Shown here: positions 21,101-28,596 of the stretch, piece by piece
How positions within the stretch are numbered: position 1 is the stretch's first letter
Layout of the letters: each line of letters begins with the position of its first letter
Assembly (NCBI GenBank): GCA_947170495.1
Contig: CAMVUB010000009.1
Coordinates: forward strand, 1-58,600
Length of the DNA: 58,600 nt
Reading direction: 5' to 3'
Source of the DNA: an uncultured Prevotellaceae bacterium
GTDB taxonomy: Bacteria > Bacteroidota > Bacteroidia > Bacteroidales > Bacteroidaceae
Notes under the pieces: generated by a model
The model's database searches: none
What the model saw: the letters and a program-made list of their open reading frames with translations, nothing else
What the model was told of the DNA's origin: nothing
Position numbers and translations under genes: made by a program

Positions 21101-21532
21101 CAGACAGGCTTCGGCAACTACTTCGGCAAGATACAGCAGAGCACGCCGGTGCCCGTCACGGCACGACCTGTAGAACCGCTGACCATCGCCAAGATCAACG
21201 ACACCGCAGGGCATTTCTTTGTACAGTCGGCAGAGGGCATCATCATGGACGCCAACGACTACAGCCTGGGCGATGACAAGGCCACCGTAGTAGGTTGGGG
21301 AAACAAACCTCCCACCGCCACGGGCGGCAACAACGACTGGGCTTTCTTCCCCGTCAGCCTAACGGGCGATGACCCCTCCCACGACGGCATCCGGCTCACC
21401 CCCACGGACGAAGCCGAAAGTTCAAAGTTCAATGATCAAAGTTCAATGATCTACAACCTCAGCGGTCAGCAGCTGAGTAAGGCCCAGCGCGGCGTGAACA
21501 TCATCAACGGTAAGAAGGTTGTAGTCAAATAG
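18107..21532 (+). CDS. Exported β-N-acetylhexosaminidase (GH20) with C-terminal lectin-like modules
   Basis: This enzyme should remove terminal β-GlcNAc/GalNAc. It has a signal peptide (FFAALLLLSLVTPKTALCAQ), a GH20b N-domain (LLMPKPHELTTNNATFDLNR to ~140) and the GH20 barrel with LRGIMHDVGRSFIS, VFHWHLTDNQGFRFES and HMGADEAG, where Asp-Glu is the catalytic pair. Next come a β-sandwich, a helical segment (~685-765) and two lectin-like modules. The last one (DLTTGQWYVMYDRG, TGFGNYFGKI, KATVVGWGN) closely resembles the internal module of sialidase 1. At 1141 residues it is longer than usual because of these additions. It starts 42 bp after sialidase 1 with no promoter between, so desialylation and hexosamine trimming are co-expressed. 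Confidence 0.93.
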   Translation: MKLRSFFAALLLLSLVTPKTALCAQDATALLMPKPHELTTNNATFDLNRQVKLTDETGSTLLAAIFPHQSATAVATVSVNIVDAATLGTFDYTLAGFDNEGYKLEVTTDAITITAATKTGVIRAAQTLMQLAAATGGTAIPGVSITDYPAFKLRGIMHDVGRSFISFDELKKEIDLLSRFKVNVFHWHLTDNQGFRFESKAYPQLNQAANMTRFAGSFYTQAQCTELEAYAAERGVIIIPEIDMPGHSTAFTKAMGFTMSSEQGKAALKTLLSELAAAFPLAPYIHMGADEAGTTAAFVNEMSQYIKETLHRKCIVWNPISGVSINKANLPYIDMTEMWSTSGRKIDGLPNIDCRYNYVNHFDVFADLVGIYKSNVYYAQQGNSEVAGAITAIWNDRKTPTETDIISQNGLYAHALATAERGWMGGGSQYIEVGGTTLPNSGAEFEAFADWERRFLYYKDTWLKDEPIPYVKQTNVRWRITQPFPNGGNAAAVFPPETSTDDILPDQFTYDGKTYTTSMATGAGIYLRHTWGTIVPAFFASPQLNTTAYAWTYVYSPTAQTAGALIEFQNYSRSENDKAPDKGNWDRKGSRLWVNDIEVPAPTWTNSGKSINSEVDLGNENFPARSPIAISLRAGWNKVLLKLPYVSAGGVRLNKWMFTFVLTDAEGRHALDGITYSPIQSLDANAESVVAKIGEIRTYVNSVCGTQVGYYPVSAAATLNAAVAEVETTLQTTLTAAEREAQVTTLQTAFTTFKNGLSAQTINQPLTSTDDNAHYYTLCTPLRGSRYATSSGSGSELAGATAITTAACWKFVARGDGKYDIVNIADASFISPNSSNNTALKTQATAPTAGWTVSKSDEPGFVIITSGSCQFNQTNKASTALSSAYQIYNWGSGSNISDTGCKYVISEIAEEDIPYPLSSTPLPELKDKEILVAATAADDLTTGQWYVMYDRGATRGYLFENVQTHKLHNTATQPSGATTQTARHLVRLMEAYAGKMYIQTGFGNYFGKIQQSTPVPVTARPVEPLTIAKINDTAGHFFVQSAEGIIMDANDYSLGDDKATVVGWGNKPPTATGGNNDWAFFPVSLTGDDPSHDGIRLTPTDEAESSKFNDQSSMIYNLSGQQLSKAQRGVNIINGKKVVVK
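21418..21450 (+). repeat. Heptamer array before the C-terminal tail of the GH20 enzyme
   Basis: AAAGTTC/AATGATC heptamers encode SSKFNDQSS directly before MIYNLSGQQLSK, the same site as in sialidase 1. Confidence 0.8.
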
Positions 21533-21570
21533 CACCCTCGTAAGCATAACATCAACAAAACATATACCAC

Positions 21571-24500
21571 ATGAAGAAAAGCACTATACTACTCACATGT
21601 CTCCTACTCCTTTCAACGGGAACAAACACTTATCTGGCCGCACAGAACGCAGTCACCGTGGGAACGCAGGTGACCAGCGAAAGCGGCATCACCAGTGGAA
21701 AGGCGTATGTGCTGCGTCACGGTGGCAATGGAACGGCTATGCCCTATGTGGTGGATAACGGAACGAACTATGATGTTCCGAACTCTCAGAACTCTGCCAC
21801 CGAAGCCAGCGTCTATTATCTTATCGATAATGGTGACGGGACTTGGAAAATCAAGAACTATTACACAGGTAAATACTGGGGCATACCTGTAAATGGATCC
21901 GACCTTTCATCGGTTGCCTCTGAAGCGTCAGCAGGTGCGTGGTCTCTTAATTTCAGTGGCGGTGTTACTTATCCAACAGCGCTCGATGCCAGCAGTGCCA
22001 CTCAAGGCATCAACCGTAACGATCAGAAAATACATATGACCGCAGGCAAGGGTACAGGAAATGCAAATAAAATTTATATCTATGAGGTTGCTGATGCAGG
22101 AATATTGACTCCTCCCACTAGAGTTACTACTGGCTGGTATCTGATTAAGTGGGTAGATGTAGGCGGTGACACAAATACAAACTACACTAACGATGATGTT
22201 TCGGGTAAATACGTGAGGAACTATCCCACGGATGTCACAGTAAATGAAAATCAATATCCACTCTATCTTACCAATGAGCCAAGCACCACAGATGAAAAAA
22301 TTGCTTCATTGGTGTTTTTGGGGCAATCACAAGTTGAGGGAAATGCTGGCGTTAGCGGTTATTTGCGTAGCGCCAATGGTCATTACGTTACTCAATCAGG
22401 CACAAGTAGCCTAACTGCTTCCAGCCGTAATTACATCATTTTTAACAGTAGGACTTCATACCCCAATAATTCGGTCATTAGTTCTGCACTTACGGGTAGT
22501 ACACGAAAGAGTCTAGTGCCAATGGGAAAAGGTGCCACGCCTTATATAGGTCAGACGGTAGCAGACAAATATCCGATGGTACAATTCTATGCTGTAGATC
22601 CTATCCTCTATAATTTTGTGGCCTGGTCGGTATTGATTGTCAACGGCAGTGAAAATGAGCAGGTAACCTATACTGGCAGTGATGCGTCGGGTCTGAAGAG
22701 CGTTTATAATGGTGGTACGTTCTTCTTCACTTCAGGCGTGACGCCATCGGCATCTGATTTCACTTACGATTCAGAGAATAAATCCCTGATGGTTGACGAA
22801 GAGAACCATCGTATCATTGTGGCTCCTTCTGAGACGTTGTTAGCCAGTGACGTGGCAGTCATCCAAGGCAATGAGACAACGGGTAAGGGTAACACGATGC
22901 AGCCGCTGCTCCGTCTGAAGATTACACCCACACTCGACTCTACACCTACATCACTCGCCCTAACGCTCACCGGAGTTGATCAGCTTAGCAATGTTGCCAT
23001 CTATCGCACGACATGCGATGAGTTGAGGTCTGCAGACGCTACACCTGTTAAGATTAGCGGTGACACCTCTCCGGCTGGCTCGCTCAACATCCCGTTGACG
23101 ACAACAGTTATTGGTGCTGATGAAGTGGTCTATCTTTGGGTGACGGCTGATGTAAAATCTGATGCCACCGAATGGGCAACCATAGATGCTGCCGTAACAG
23201 GCATCACCTACACCAATATGCTGGGTGAAACAGGAAAAGTTCTCGACCTCACCTCCAGCGGCAACCCCGACGGCGTGATGCGCATCTACAAGCAGCAGAC
23301 GGCGCTGTGGACTCCCTCGCACGCCAATACCACTTACTACCGTATCCCCACAATGATCAACACCGCCGATGGCGGCATCGTGGCACTCGCAGACCTGCGC
23401 TATGATCATCCCAATGACCTTGGCAAGACTTCCACGAATGGTTATGGTGCCCATAAAATCGATGTCGTATCCCGTCGCAGCACTGATGGTGGTCTGACAT
23501 GGGAGAGCGAAGTAACAGTGGCTGCTGGCGACGGTTCCAATACTGCAAGTAGTGGCTATGGCGACCCAGCCATCGTGCGCGATGCCGATGGCACGCTCCA
23601 CTGCCTAATGGCGGCTGGCCCCAATTGTTATGCTGCGGGTATGCATAACATGGCCTACTCCAAGAGCACAGACAATGGCGCTTCCTGGTCGGCAGTGACC
23701 GATATTTACAGCGATATTGATAAGGGTGGGCTCACTTTCCAGTCTGCCTTCACTACAGGCGGCAAGGGTGTCACCTTCGACAATGGCCGCATGGCTTTCG
23801 CTTTCCTCGGCAAGGTGAGCGGAACTACCAATATCTATCCCCTCTACTCCGATGATAAAGGTGCGACGTGGCATGTACAGCCCACAGTGGCATACGGCAA
23901 CGGCGATGAGTCGAAGCTGGAGATTATGAATGACAACTCCCTGCTTCTCTCTGTCCGCAAGGGTAGCTACAACGGCACTGCAATCCGCGCTCACAACCGC
24001 ACCACGGGCGATGCCAGCGGCAGTGGCATCAGCTCTTGGGGCACGGCCTCCAATTGGGGCAGCGAGATGAATGCCAACGGCTGTAATGCTGACATCCTTT
24101 ATTATAACCGTGCGACGGAGAATGCCAGCCGTCCCGATGTTATCTTCCACACGCTGACCAAAGCCTACAGCACCTACCGCAAGGATTTGCGCCTGTATAT
24201 GAGCTTTGACCAGGGCGAGACATGGAAGGAAGCCTTCCAGCTGCAACCCGGCTATGCCGCCTACAGCTCTATGCAGAAGCTCGCCAACGGCGACCTCGCT
24301 ATCATCTTTGAAGACGGTAGCATCGGCAACAATGAAAGGATAGACTGCTATGCCATGAACTACGTCGTTCTCAGCAGCGAACTCATCAACGCCAAGATTG
24401 ATGAGCTGTATGAAGAGTATGCCCATCCTACGGTAACTTTCATCTCTCAAGGAGAAACCAACAGCAGTGCGCCTTGGTGCTCGTGGAACCCTTCATCAGG

Positions 24501-25473
24501 CTGGGCTACGGATTTCACAAGCAATGCTTCTTCGGGAGTAACGGGAGTTAAAGTCGAAGCTTCTTATTCAGCCTTTAATCGCCAAGGTGGATATGACCAG
24601 CGTGTATTGCTCTTTAAGCCCAGCGCAACAGGAGCCAGTGATGTATATACCATCACAGCCCCCGACGGTTATTACATCACGGGATACACCATCGGCGGAT
24701 ACTATGGTACCAGCACTGAGACATATACGCTGACAGCCGAGGACGGTTCTTCTGTAGCAATCAACAAGAATAAAACCGCGCAGAATCCACCATCCTACCT
24801 TACAGTCAGCGGGCTAAAGGTGAAGCAAACACGAATAACTCTCTCTAATTCAAACTCTTCGAATAGCAACTCTGCTTACATTACGAACTTTACCGTCACT
24901 CTCTCCCGTGACTATTCCTTCACGCTCTCTCCCATCAATGGGAAGTCGTATGCTACGCTGTACCTGCCCTTCGGCATTACGCTGCCCAGCACGGTGACGG
25001 CGTATAAGATTGCGGTGAATGGTGAGTGGGCGAAGCCGACAGCGATGGGGCATGATCTACCGGCATCCACGGCTGCGTTGCTTGTGTCTGACGAGGCCGT
25101 CACCAATGCCACGGCAACTGTGAATGATGACGCGAGTGCATACACTGATGGCAATAGGCTGGCAGGTGTGCTCGTAGCAACGTCGGGTTCCGATCTCAAT
25201 GGCTATGTCCTCAATATCGTGGAGGGTCAGTTGGGATTCTACAAGCTCAGCGACGACGGCACCCTGGCGGCTAATCGCGCTTATCTGCCCGCAAGCGAGG
25301 TGGGTAGCGTCAAGGGCTTTGTACTCGATTGGGATGACGCTGATACAATCAGCGATGTAAGAGGTCAGATGGAAGATGGAAGAAGTGAAATATACAACCT
25401 CGCCGGTCTGAGGATGAGTAAGCTGCAGCGCGGAGTAAATATCGTGAATGGCAAGAAAGTACTGGTAAAATAA
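21571..25473 (+). CDS. Exported sialidase 2 (GH33), multidomain
   Basis: This 1300-residue exported protein has a signal peptide ending near TYLAAQ. Its first ~165 residues match the N-terminal module of sialidase 1 (SVYYLIDNGDGTWKIKNYYT, GKYWGIPV). A different module follows (~180-400, AT-rich DNA), then the BNR-associated domain and the propeller, with TTYYRIPTMI and Asp boxes STDGGLTW, STDNGASW, SDDKGATW and SFDQGETW. Behind it is an extra β domain (~945-1110) and a terminal β-sandwich (YATLYLPFGITLP … NRAYLP) that recurs in the surface protein at 28597. The tail is IYNLAGLRMSKLQRGVNI…. It likely complements sialidase 1 with other linkage or substrate preference (inference). The N-terminal DNA is less GC-rich than the two genes before it. 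Confidence 0.9.
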   Translation: MKKSTILLTCLLLLSTGTNTYLAAQNAVTVGTQVTSESGITSGKAYVLRHGGNGTAMPYVVDNGTNYDVPNSQNSATEASVYYLIDNGDGTWKIKNYYTGKYWGIPVNGSDLSSVASEASAGAWSLNFSGGVTYPTALDASSATQGINRNDQKIHMTAGKGTGNANKIYIYEVADAGILTPPTRVTTGWYLIKWVDVGGDTNTNYTNDDVSGKYVRNYPTDVTVNENQYPLYLTNEPSTTDEKIASLVFLGQSQVEGNAGVSGYLRSANGHYVTQSGTSSLTASSRNYIIFNSRTSYPNNSVISSALTGSTRKSLVPMGKGATPYIGQTVADKYPMVQFYAVDPILYNFVAWSVLIVNGSENEQVTYTGSDASGLKSVYNGGTFFFTSGVTPSASDFTYDSENKSLMVDEENHRIIVAPSETLLASDVAVIQGNETTGKGNTMQPLLRLKITPTLDSTPTSLALTLTGVDQLSNVAIYRTTCDELRSADATPVKISGDTSPAGSLNIPLTTTVIGADEVVYLWVTADVKSDATEWATIDAAVTGITYTNMLGETGKVLDLTSSGNPDGVMRIYKQQTALWTPSHANTTYYRIPTMINTADGGIVALADLRYDHPNDLGKTSTNGYGAHKIDVVSRRSTDGGLTWESEVTVAAGDGSNTASSGYGDPAIVRDADGTLHCLMAAGPNCYAAGMHNMAYSKSTDNGASWSAVTDIYSDIDKGGLTFQSAFTTGGKGVTFDNGRMAFAFLGKVSGTTNIYPLYSDDKGATWHVQPTVAYGNGDESKLEIMNDNSLLLSVRKGSYNGTAIRAHNRTTGDASGSGISSWGTASNWGSEMNANGCNADILYYNRATENASRPDVIFHTLTKAYSTYRKDLRLYMSFDQGETWKEAFQLQPGYAAYSSMQKLANGDLAIIFEDGSIGNNERIDCYAMNYVVLSSELINAKIDELYEEYAHPTVTFISQGETNSSAPWCSWNPSSGWATDFTSNASSGVTGVKVEASYSAFNRQGGYDQRVLLFKPSATGASDVYTITAPDGYYITGYTIGGYYGTSTETYTLTAEDGSSVAINKNKTAQNPPSYLTVSGLKVKQTRITLSNSNSSNSNSAYITNFTVTLSRDYSFTLSPINGKSYATLYLPFGITLPSTVTAYKIAVNGEWAKPTAMGHDLPASTAALLVSDEAVTNATATVNDDASAYTDGNRLAGVLVATSGSDLNGYVLNIVEGQLGFYKLSDDGTLAANRAYLPASEVGSVKGFVLDWDDADTISDVRGQMEDGRSEIYNLAGLRMSKLQRGVNIVNGKKVLVK

Positions 25474-25485
25474 TAGGATACGATT

Positions 25486-25644
25486 ATGGAAAAGAAAGCA
25501 TATATTTCCCCGTGCCTCATCACGGTATTCTTACAAGCTGGGTCGCATTTGCTGCTAGGATCCATTCCCATCAGTGAAACGCAAGTGGGGTTTGGTCTCA
25601 CTAAAGAGGAGGAAGACGAGTGGGAAGAACTATGGGACGAATAG
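25486..25644 (+). CDS. Small peptide gene, 'MEKKxYIxP' type, after sialidase 2
   Basis: A 52-residue ORF starts 12 bp after sialidase 2: MEKKAYISPCLITVFLQAGS, then a Gly/Ser middle and an acidic end, KEEEDEWEELWDE. There is no signal peptide or membrane helix. The DNA around its start (TAGGATACGA, two bases, ATGGAAAAGAAAG) is almost identical to the junction before the small gene at 28397-28582, which also follows a large exported protein. Short proteins of this form are frequent in Prevotella-like genomes; I know no function. A peptide precursor is one possibility. Confidence 0.65.
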   Translation: MEKKAYISPCLITVFLQAGSHLLLGSIPISETQVGFGLTKEEEDEWEELWDE

Positions 25645-25651
25645 GGAAAAG

Positions 25652-25689
25652 TCAACGGGCGCAAATCTGCGCCCGTTGATTGTTTTGTT
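25652..25689 (+). terminator. Intrinsic terminator of the sialidase operon
   Basis: TCAACGGGCGCA (25652-25663) pairs perfectly with TGCGCCCGTTGA (25668-25679). TTGTTTTGTT follows. Confidence 0.85.
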
Positions 25690-25694
25690 ACCGA

Positions 25695-27092
25695 TTAGCC
25701 GAAGAGGGCGCGGAAGGCATCTTCCACGCGGCGGCAGGGCACGATGGCGATGCTGTAGTCGTGAGGGTTCACGGCCTTGAGGTTGGCCGCAGGGATGAGG
25801 ATGCGCTGGAAACCAAGCTTCTGCGCTTCGGCGATACGCTGCTCGATGCGGCTGACGGGACGTATCTCGCCCGAGAGGCCCACCTCGCCGCACAGACACG
25901 TGTCATGCTCGATGGCCGTATCGACATTCGAGGAGAGGATGGCGGCGATGACGCCCAGGTCAATGGCAGGGTCCGTGACACGCAAGCCGCCCGCGATATT
26001 CAGGAACACATCCTTCTGCGCCAGCTTGAAGCCTACGCGCTTCTCCAACACCGCCAGCAGCATGTTCAGCCGCCGGTAGTCGAAGCCGTTGGCCGAACGT
26101 TGGGCGGTGCCATAGGCCGCCGTGCTCACCAGCGCCTGCGTCTCGATGAGGAAGGGGCGCACGCCCTCGATGGCGGCGGCGATGGCGATGCCGCTGAGGC
26201 CGTCCTGGTTGTCGGTCAGCAGCAGTTCGCTGGGGTTGGCCACGGGGCGCAGACCGTCCTGCCGCATCTCATAGATGCCCAGCTCGGCCGTGCTGCCGAA
26301 GCGGTTCTTCTGCGAGCGCAGGATGCGATAGAGGTAATGCTGGTCGCCCTCGAACTGCAGCACCGTATCCACGATATGCTCTAGCACCTTCGGACCCGCC
26401 AGCGTGCCCTCCTTGGTGATATGACCGATGAGGATGATGGAGGGGAGGGGAGATGAATCGCCCTTGACATATTTCAGTAGCGCTGCGGCGCACTCGCGGA
26501 TTTGTGAGAGCGAGCCCGGCGAGGATTCCACGGCCTCGGTGGAAATCGTCTGGATGGAGTCGATGACGACCAAGTCCGGCTGCTCCGCCTCGATATGCTC
26601 AAAGATATTCTCCAACGACGTATCGCATACTACCTGTAAATCCGCCGACGGCGGGTTTACAGGTGCCAGCCTGTCGGCTCTCAGCTTAATCTGTCGCGCG
26701 CTCTCCTCACCGCTGACATAAAGCACTTTCTTGTCCGTCAGGCGCAGGATCGTCTGCAGCACCAGCGTGCTCTTGCCGATGCCCGGCTCGCCGCCCAGCA
26801 GCACCAGGCTACCCGGCACCAGTCCGCCGCCCAGCACGCGGTTCAGCTCCTCGTCGTGCATATCCATGCGCGGCTCCTCGTCGGCCCGGATGTCGGAGAG
26901 TGGGATAGGGCGGGAGGCAGCCTGTGAAGACAGCGCCAGCCGTCCCCCTCCCTGACGGGAGGGGTTAGGGGTGGGTCTTGTTTTAAACTCCTTAAACGTA
27001 TTCCACTGCCCGCACGACGGACACTTGCCAATCCACTTGGCACTCTCCTGCCCGCAGTTCTCGCAGACGTACATCGTCTTATCTTTTGCCAT
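25695..27092 (-). CDS. radA: DNA repair protein RadA
   Basis: RadA is a RecA-like ATPase that helps process recombination intermediates. Its 465 residues start with the zinc finger CENCGQESAKWIGKCPSCGQ. Then come Walker A GGEPGIGKST, Walker B LVVIDSIQT, the RadA-specific KNRFG (SQKNRFGSTAELGIYEM) and a Lon-protease-like C-domain (CGEVGLSGEIRPV). Between the zinc finger and the ATPase, TRPTPNPSRQGGGRLALSS is encoded by a C/G-rich palindrome absent from usual RadA. The gene runs convergent to the sialidase operon, with the terminator between. Its promoter has a heptamer array in the -33 region. Confidence 0.95.
   Translation of the reverse strand: MAKDKTMYVCENCGQESAKWIGKCPSCGQWNTFKEFKTRPTPNPSRQGGGRLALSSQAASRPIPLSDIRADEEPRMDMHDEELNRVLGGGLVPGSLVLLGGEPGIGKSTLVLQTILRLTDKKVLYVSGEESARQIKLRADRLAPVNPPSADLQVVCDTSLENIFEHIEAEQPDLVVIDSIQTISTEAVESSPGSLSQIRECAAALLKYVKGDSSPLPSIILIGHITKEGTLAGPKVLEHIVDTVLQFEGDQHYLYRILRSQKNRFGSTAELGIYEMRQDGLRPVANPSELLLTDNQDGLSGIAIAAAIEGVRPFLIETQALVSTAAYGTAQRSANGFDYRRLNMLLAVLEKRVGFKLAQKDVFLNIAGGLRVTDPAIDLGVIAAILSSNVDTAIEHDTCLCGEVGLSGEIRPVSRIEQRIAEAQKLGFQRILIPAANLKAVNPHDYSIAIVPCRRVEDAFRALFG
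26944..26975. repeat. C/G-rich palindrome inside radA
   Basis: CCCCTCCCTGACGGGAGGGG, followed by a TTAGGGGTGGG arm, is a single copy of the palindrome family seen as pairs in trmB and tolC. Confidence 0.8.
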
Positions 27093-27113
27093 ATCGCTTT
27101 CCTAATCTTGTCG

Positions 27114-27160
27114 CAAAGGTAAGTAAAAAGTTTAAGGTTGAAGGTTTAAAGTTGAATGTT
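27114..27160 (-). promoter_or_regulatory. radA promoter with a heptamer array at -33
   Basis: The minus strand reads TACCTTTG at 27121-27114. Upstream, 27127-27160 is a TTCAACT/TTAAACC heptamer array covering the place where the -33 element should be. Confidence 0.65.
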
Positions 27161-27217
27161 TTTGCGCAAGCGCGTCTATTTTCCATTTTTTTCATCGTTC
27201 ACCTCCACTTTTTGTGC

Positions 27218-27347
27218 TATTCCTTTGCTCGCTTCGGACTAATCACTACTTTTGCAAAAGCAATAAGTGTTTACCCGCGTTAACACTTTTGGAAGAGATT
27301 TGTTTACTGCGATAAACACTTCTTCCTTAAAAGCGTCTGCTTCGATT
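27218..27347. repeat. 130-bp direct repeat, left copy
   Basis: By eye this is identical to 28147-28276. It holds TACTTTTG, then AAGTGTT…AACACTT and GTTTA…TAAAC inverted repeats with loops CCCGCG-like and CTGCGA. It is followed by element B. The flank 27161-27217 shows no gene. Confidence 0.9.
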
Positions 27348-27377
27348 TTACGAGTCTATTTCTTAAAAAACTCACAA

Positions 27378-27860
27378 AAAACTGCAAAACTGCCACCATG
27401 TGATGTAAGTTGCTGATTTATTTCAGTTTCGTGGGTGGCAAATATGGTGGCAGATGGTCAAAAAGGTGTAGGTTTATGCAGGAAAAGCGCGATTTCCTTG
27501 CTTTCCCTCCGAAAATGTATTATCTTTATGCGACGCTTGCTTATTACTTCCCGAAGCCGTAGTCTCGTCGTGTCCCACACGTGGGACGCTCGCGTCCCAT
27601 GCATGGGACACGCGAATCTCATGCATGATATAACATTTTCTCATGCATGATAAAATATTTTCTCATGTATGATAAAACCCAACGCCCCTCATCCCTCACT
27701 CTCCTCAACCCTCATCCCTCAATCCTCTATCCTCAATTCTCAACTCTCAACTCTCAACTTTCAACTGTCAACTGCCACCCATCTGCCACCCAAACTGCCA
27801 CCCATGTGACTGCAAGTAATTCAATGCTTTACAGCGCACAGGTGGCAGTTTTGCAGTTTT
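27378..27860. repeat. Non-coding element with inverted-repeat ends, 22-bp tandem repeats and a palindromic core (element B)
   Basis: The ends are perfect 20-bp inverted repeats AAAACTGCAAAACTGCCACC (27378-27397 and 27841-27860). Similarity extends inward to ~80 bp through repeated TGGGTGGCAGA units. The interior has TTATCTTTATGCG (27519-27531), nested palindromes 27570-27612 including the perfect GTCCCATGCATGGGAC, three exact-period 22-bp repeats (27617, 27639, 27661; TCTCATGCATGATA core), and a TCATCCC/TCAACTC heptamer array (27688-27770). No gene is credible. The plan matches element A at 5300-5739. Confidence 0.72.
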
Positions 27861-28146
27861 CTTAGTAATTGAAGTATCAATTATAAATGTTTGAAGACAA
27901 AAACAATAAAAACCCCGCAGTGGGGCTGAGCTCTTTGAGCTTTCGTCCTGTCCTTACGGCCTTGCGCCTGAGAGCCAGCTCTCGCGCTAGCCGCAAGTAC
28001 AGTACGGTTTCGTTCCGAAACTTAGCCGTCCCAGCGGAAAAAACATCGTTTCGCTGCGCTTCACTAAAAAAAGCTGCGCACTGCTGAATATGTTTTTTAG
28101 CGCGAAGCGCGAGGTTTTTTCGGTTCCTTTCCGCGTTTTTCTGCGT

Positions 28147-28276
28147 TATTCCTTTGCTCGCTTCGGACTAATCACTACTTTTGCAAAAGCAATAAGTGTT
28201 TACCCGCGTTAACACTTTTGGAAGAGATTTGTTTACTGCGATAAACACTTCTTCCTTAAAAGCGTCTGCTTCGATT
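28147..28276. repeat. 130-bp direct repeat, right copy
   Basis: Same sequence as 27218-27347, 929 bp away. Between element B and this copy, 27887-28087 is open but C/G-skewed and hairpin-rich (for example CCCCGCAGTGGGG), with no recognisable protein. Confidence 0.9.
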
Positions 28277-28301
28277 CTATGGTTCTTCTTCATTAATAAA
28301 A

Positions 28302-28375
28302 CTGCCCCGCGCTTCACAGCGCAGGGCAGATGTCTAACAATAAATAACTAACACCCAGGGAACGCTCCCTGGTGC
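28302..28375 (-). terminator. Hairpins ending the 28.4-31.9 kb operon
   Basis: On the minus strand, a hairpin (CACCAGGGAGC…GCTCCCTGGTG type, 28353-28375) is followed by CTGCCCTGCGC-TGTGAA-GCGCGGGGCAG (28329-28302) and TTTTATTAA. A further CCTCCCGT…ACGGGAGG stem (28387-28408) overlaps the small gene's stop. Confidence 0.75.
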
Positions 28376-28396
28376 GGGGTAAAGCCTCCCGTGCAG

Positions 28397-28582
28397 TTAC
28401 GGGAGGTTGTTTTGTTGAGGAGCAGGAGCTGACTCGCCCCAGATGTTCCAGTCGCCAGAACCTTTGGAGAGCACGGGGTTATCAGTTGCCGTACCGCCTC
28501 CTATTTTGGAGAGGGCCATCATGTTTTCCGTCTGCACACGTACTTGTGTCAGCGCAGGAGTGATATATACTTTCTTTTCCAT
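28397..28582 (-). CDS. Small peptide gene, 'MEKKxYIxP' type, after the 1103-residue surface protein
   Basis: A 61-residue ORF starts 14 bp after the preceding gene's stop: MEKKVYITPALTQVRVQTEN, then MMALSKIGGGTATDNP, and a Trp/Pro end (WNIWGESAPAPQQNNLP). There is no signal peptide. The start and the DNA before it (TAGGATACGA, CT, ATGGAAAAGAAAG) match the small gene after sialidase 2. A GG-like step near residue 28 could be a leader/core border if it is a peptide precursor; that is speculation, since no modifying enzyme or exporter is nearby. Confidence 0.65.
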   Translation of the reverse strand: MEKKVYITPALTQVRVQTENMMALSKIGGGTATDNPVLSKGSGDWNIWGESAPAPQQNNLP

Positions 28583-28596
28583 AGTCGTATCCTATA

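Noticed and set aside
27887..28087. 66-residue ORF between element B and the right 130-bp repeat
   Set aside because: Composition is Ser/Arg/Leu-biased from hairpin-rich DNA, no promoter or start context, and no recognisable fold.
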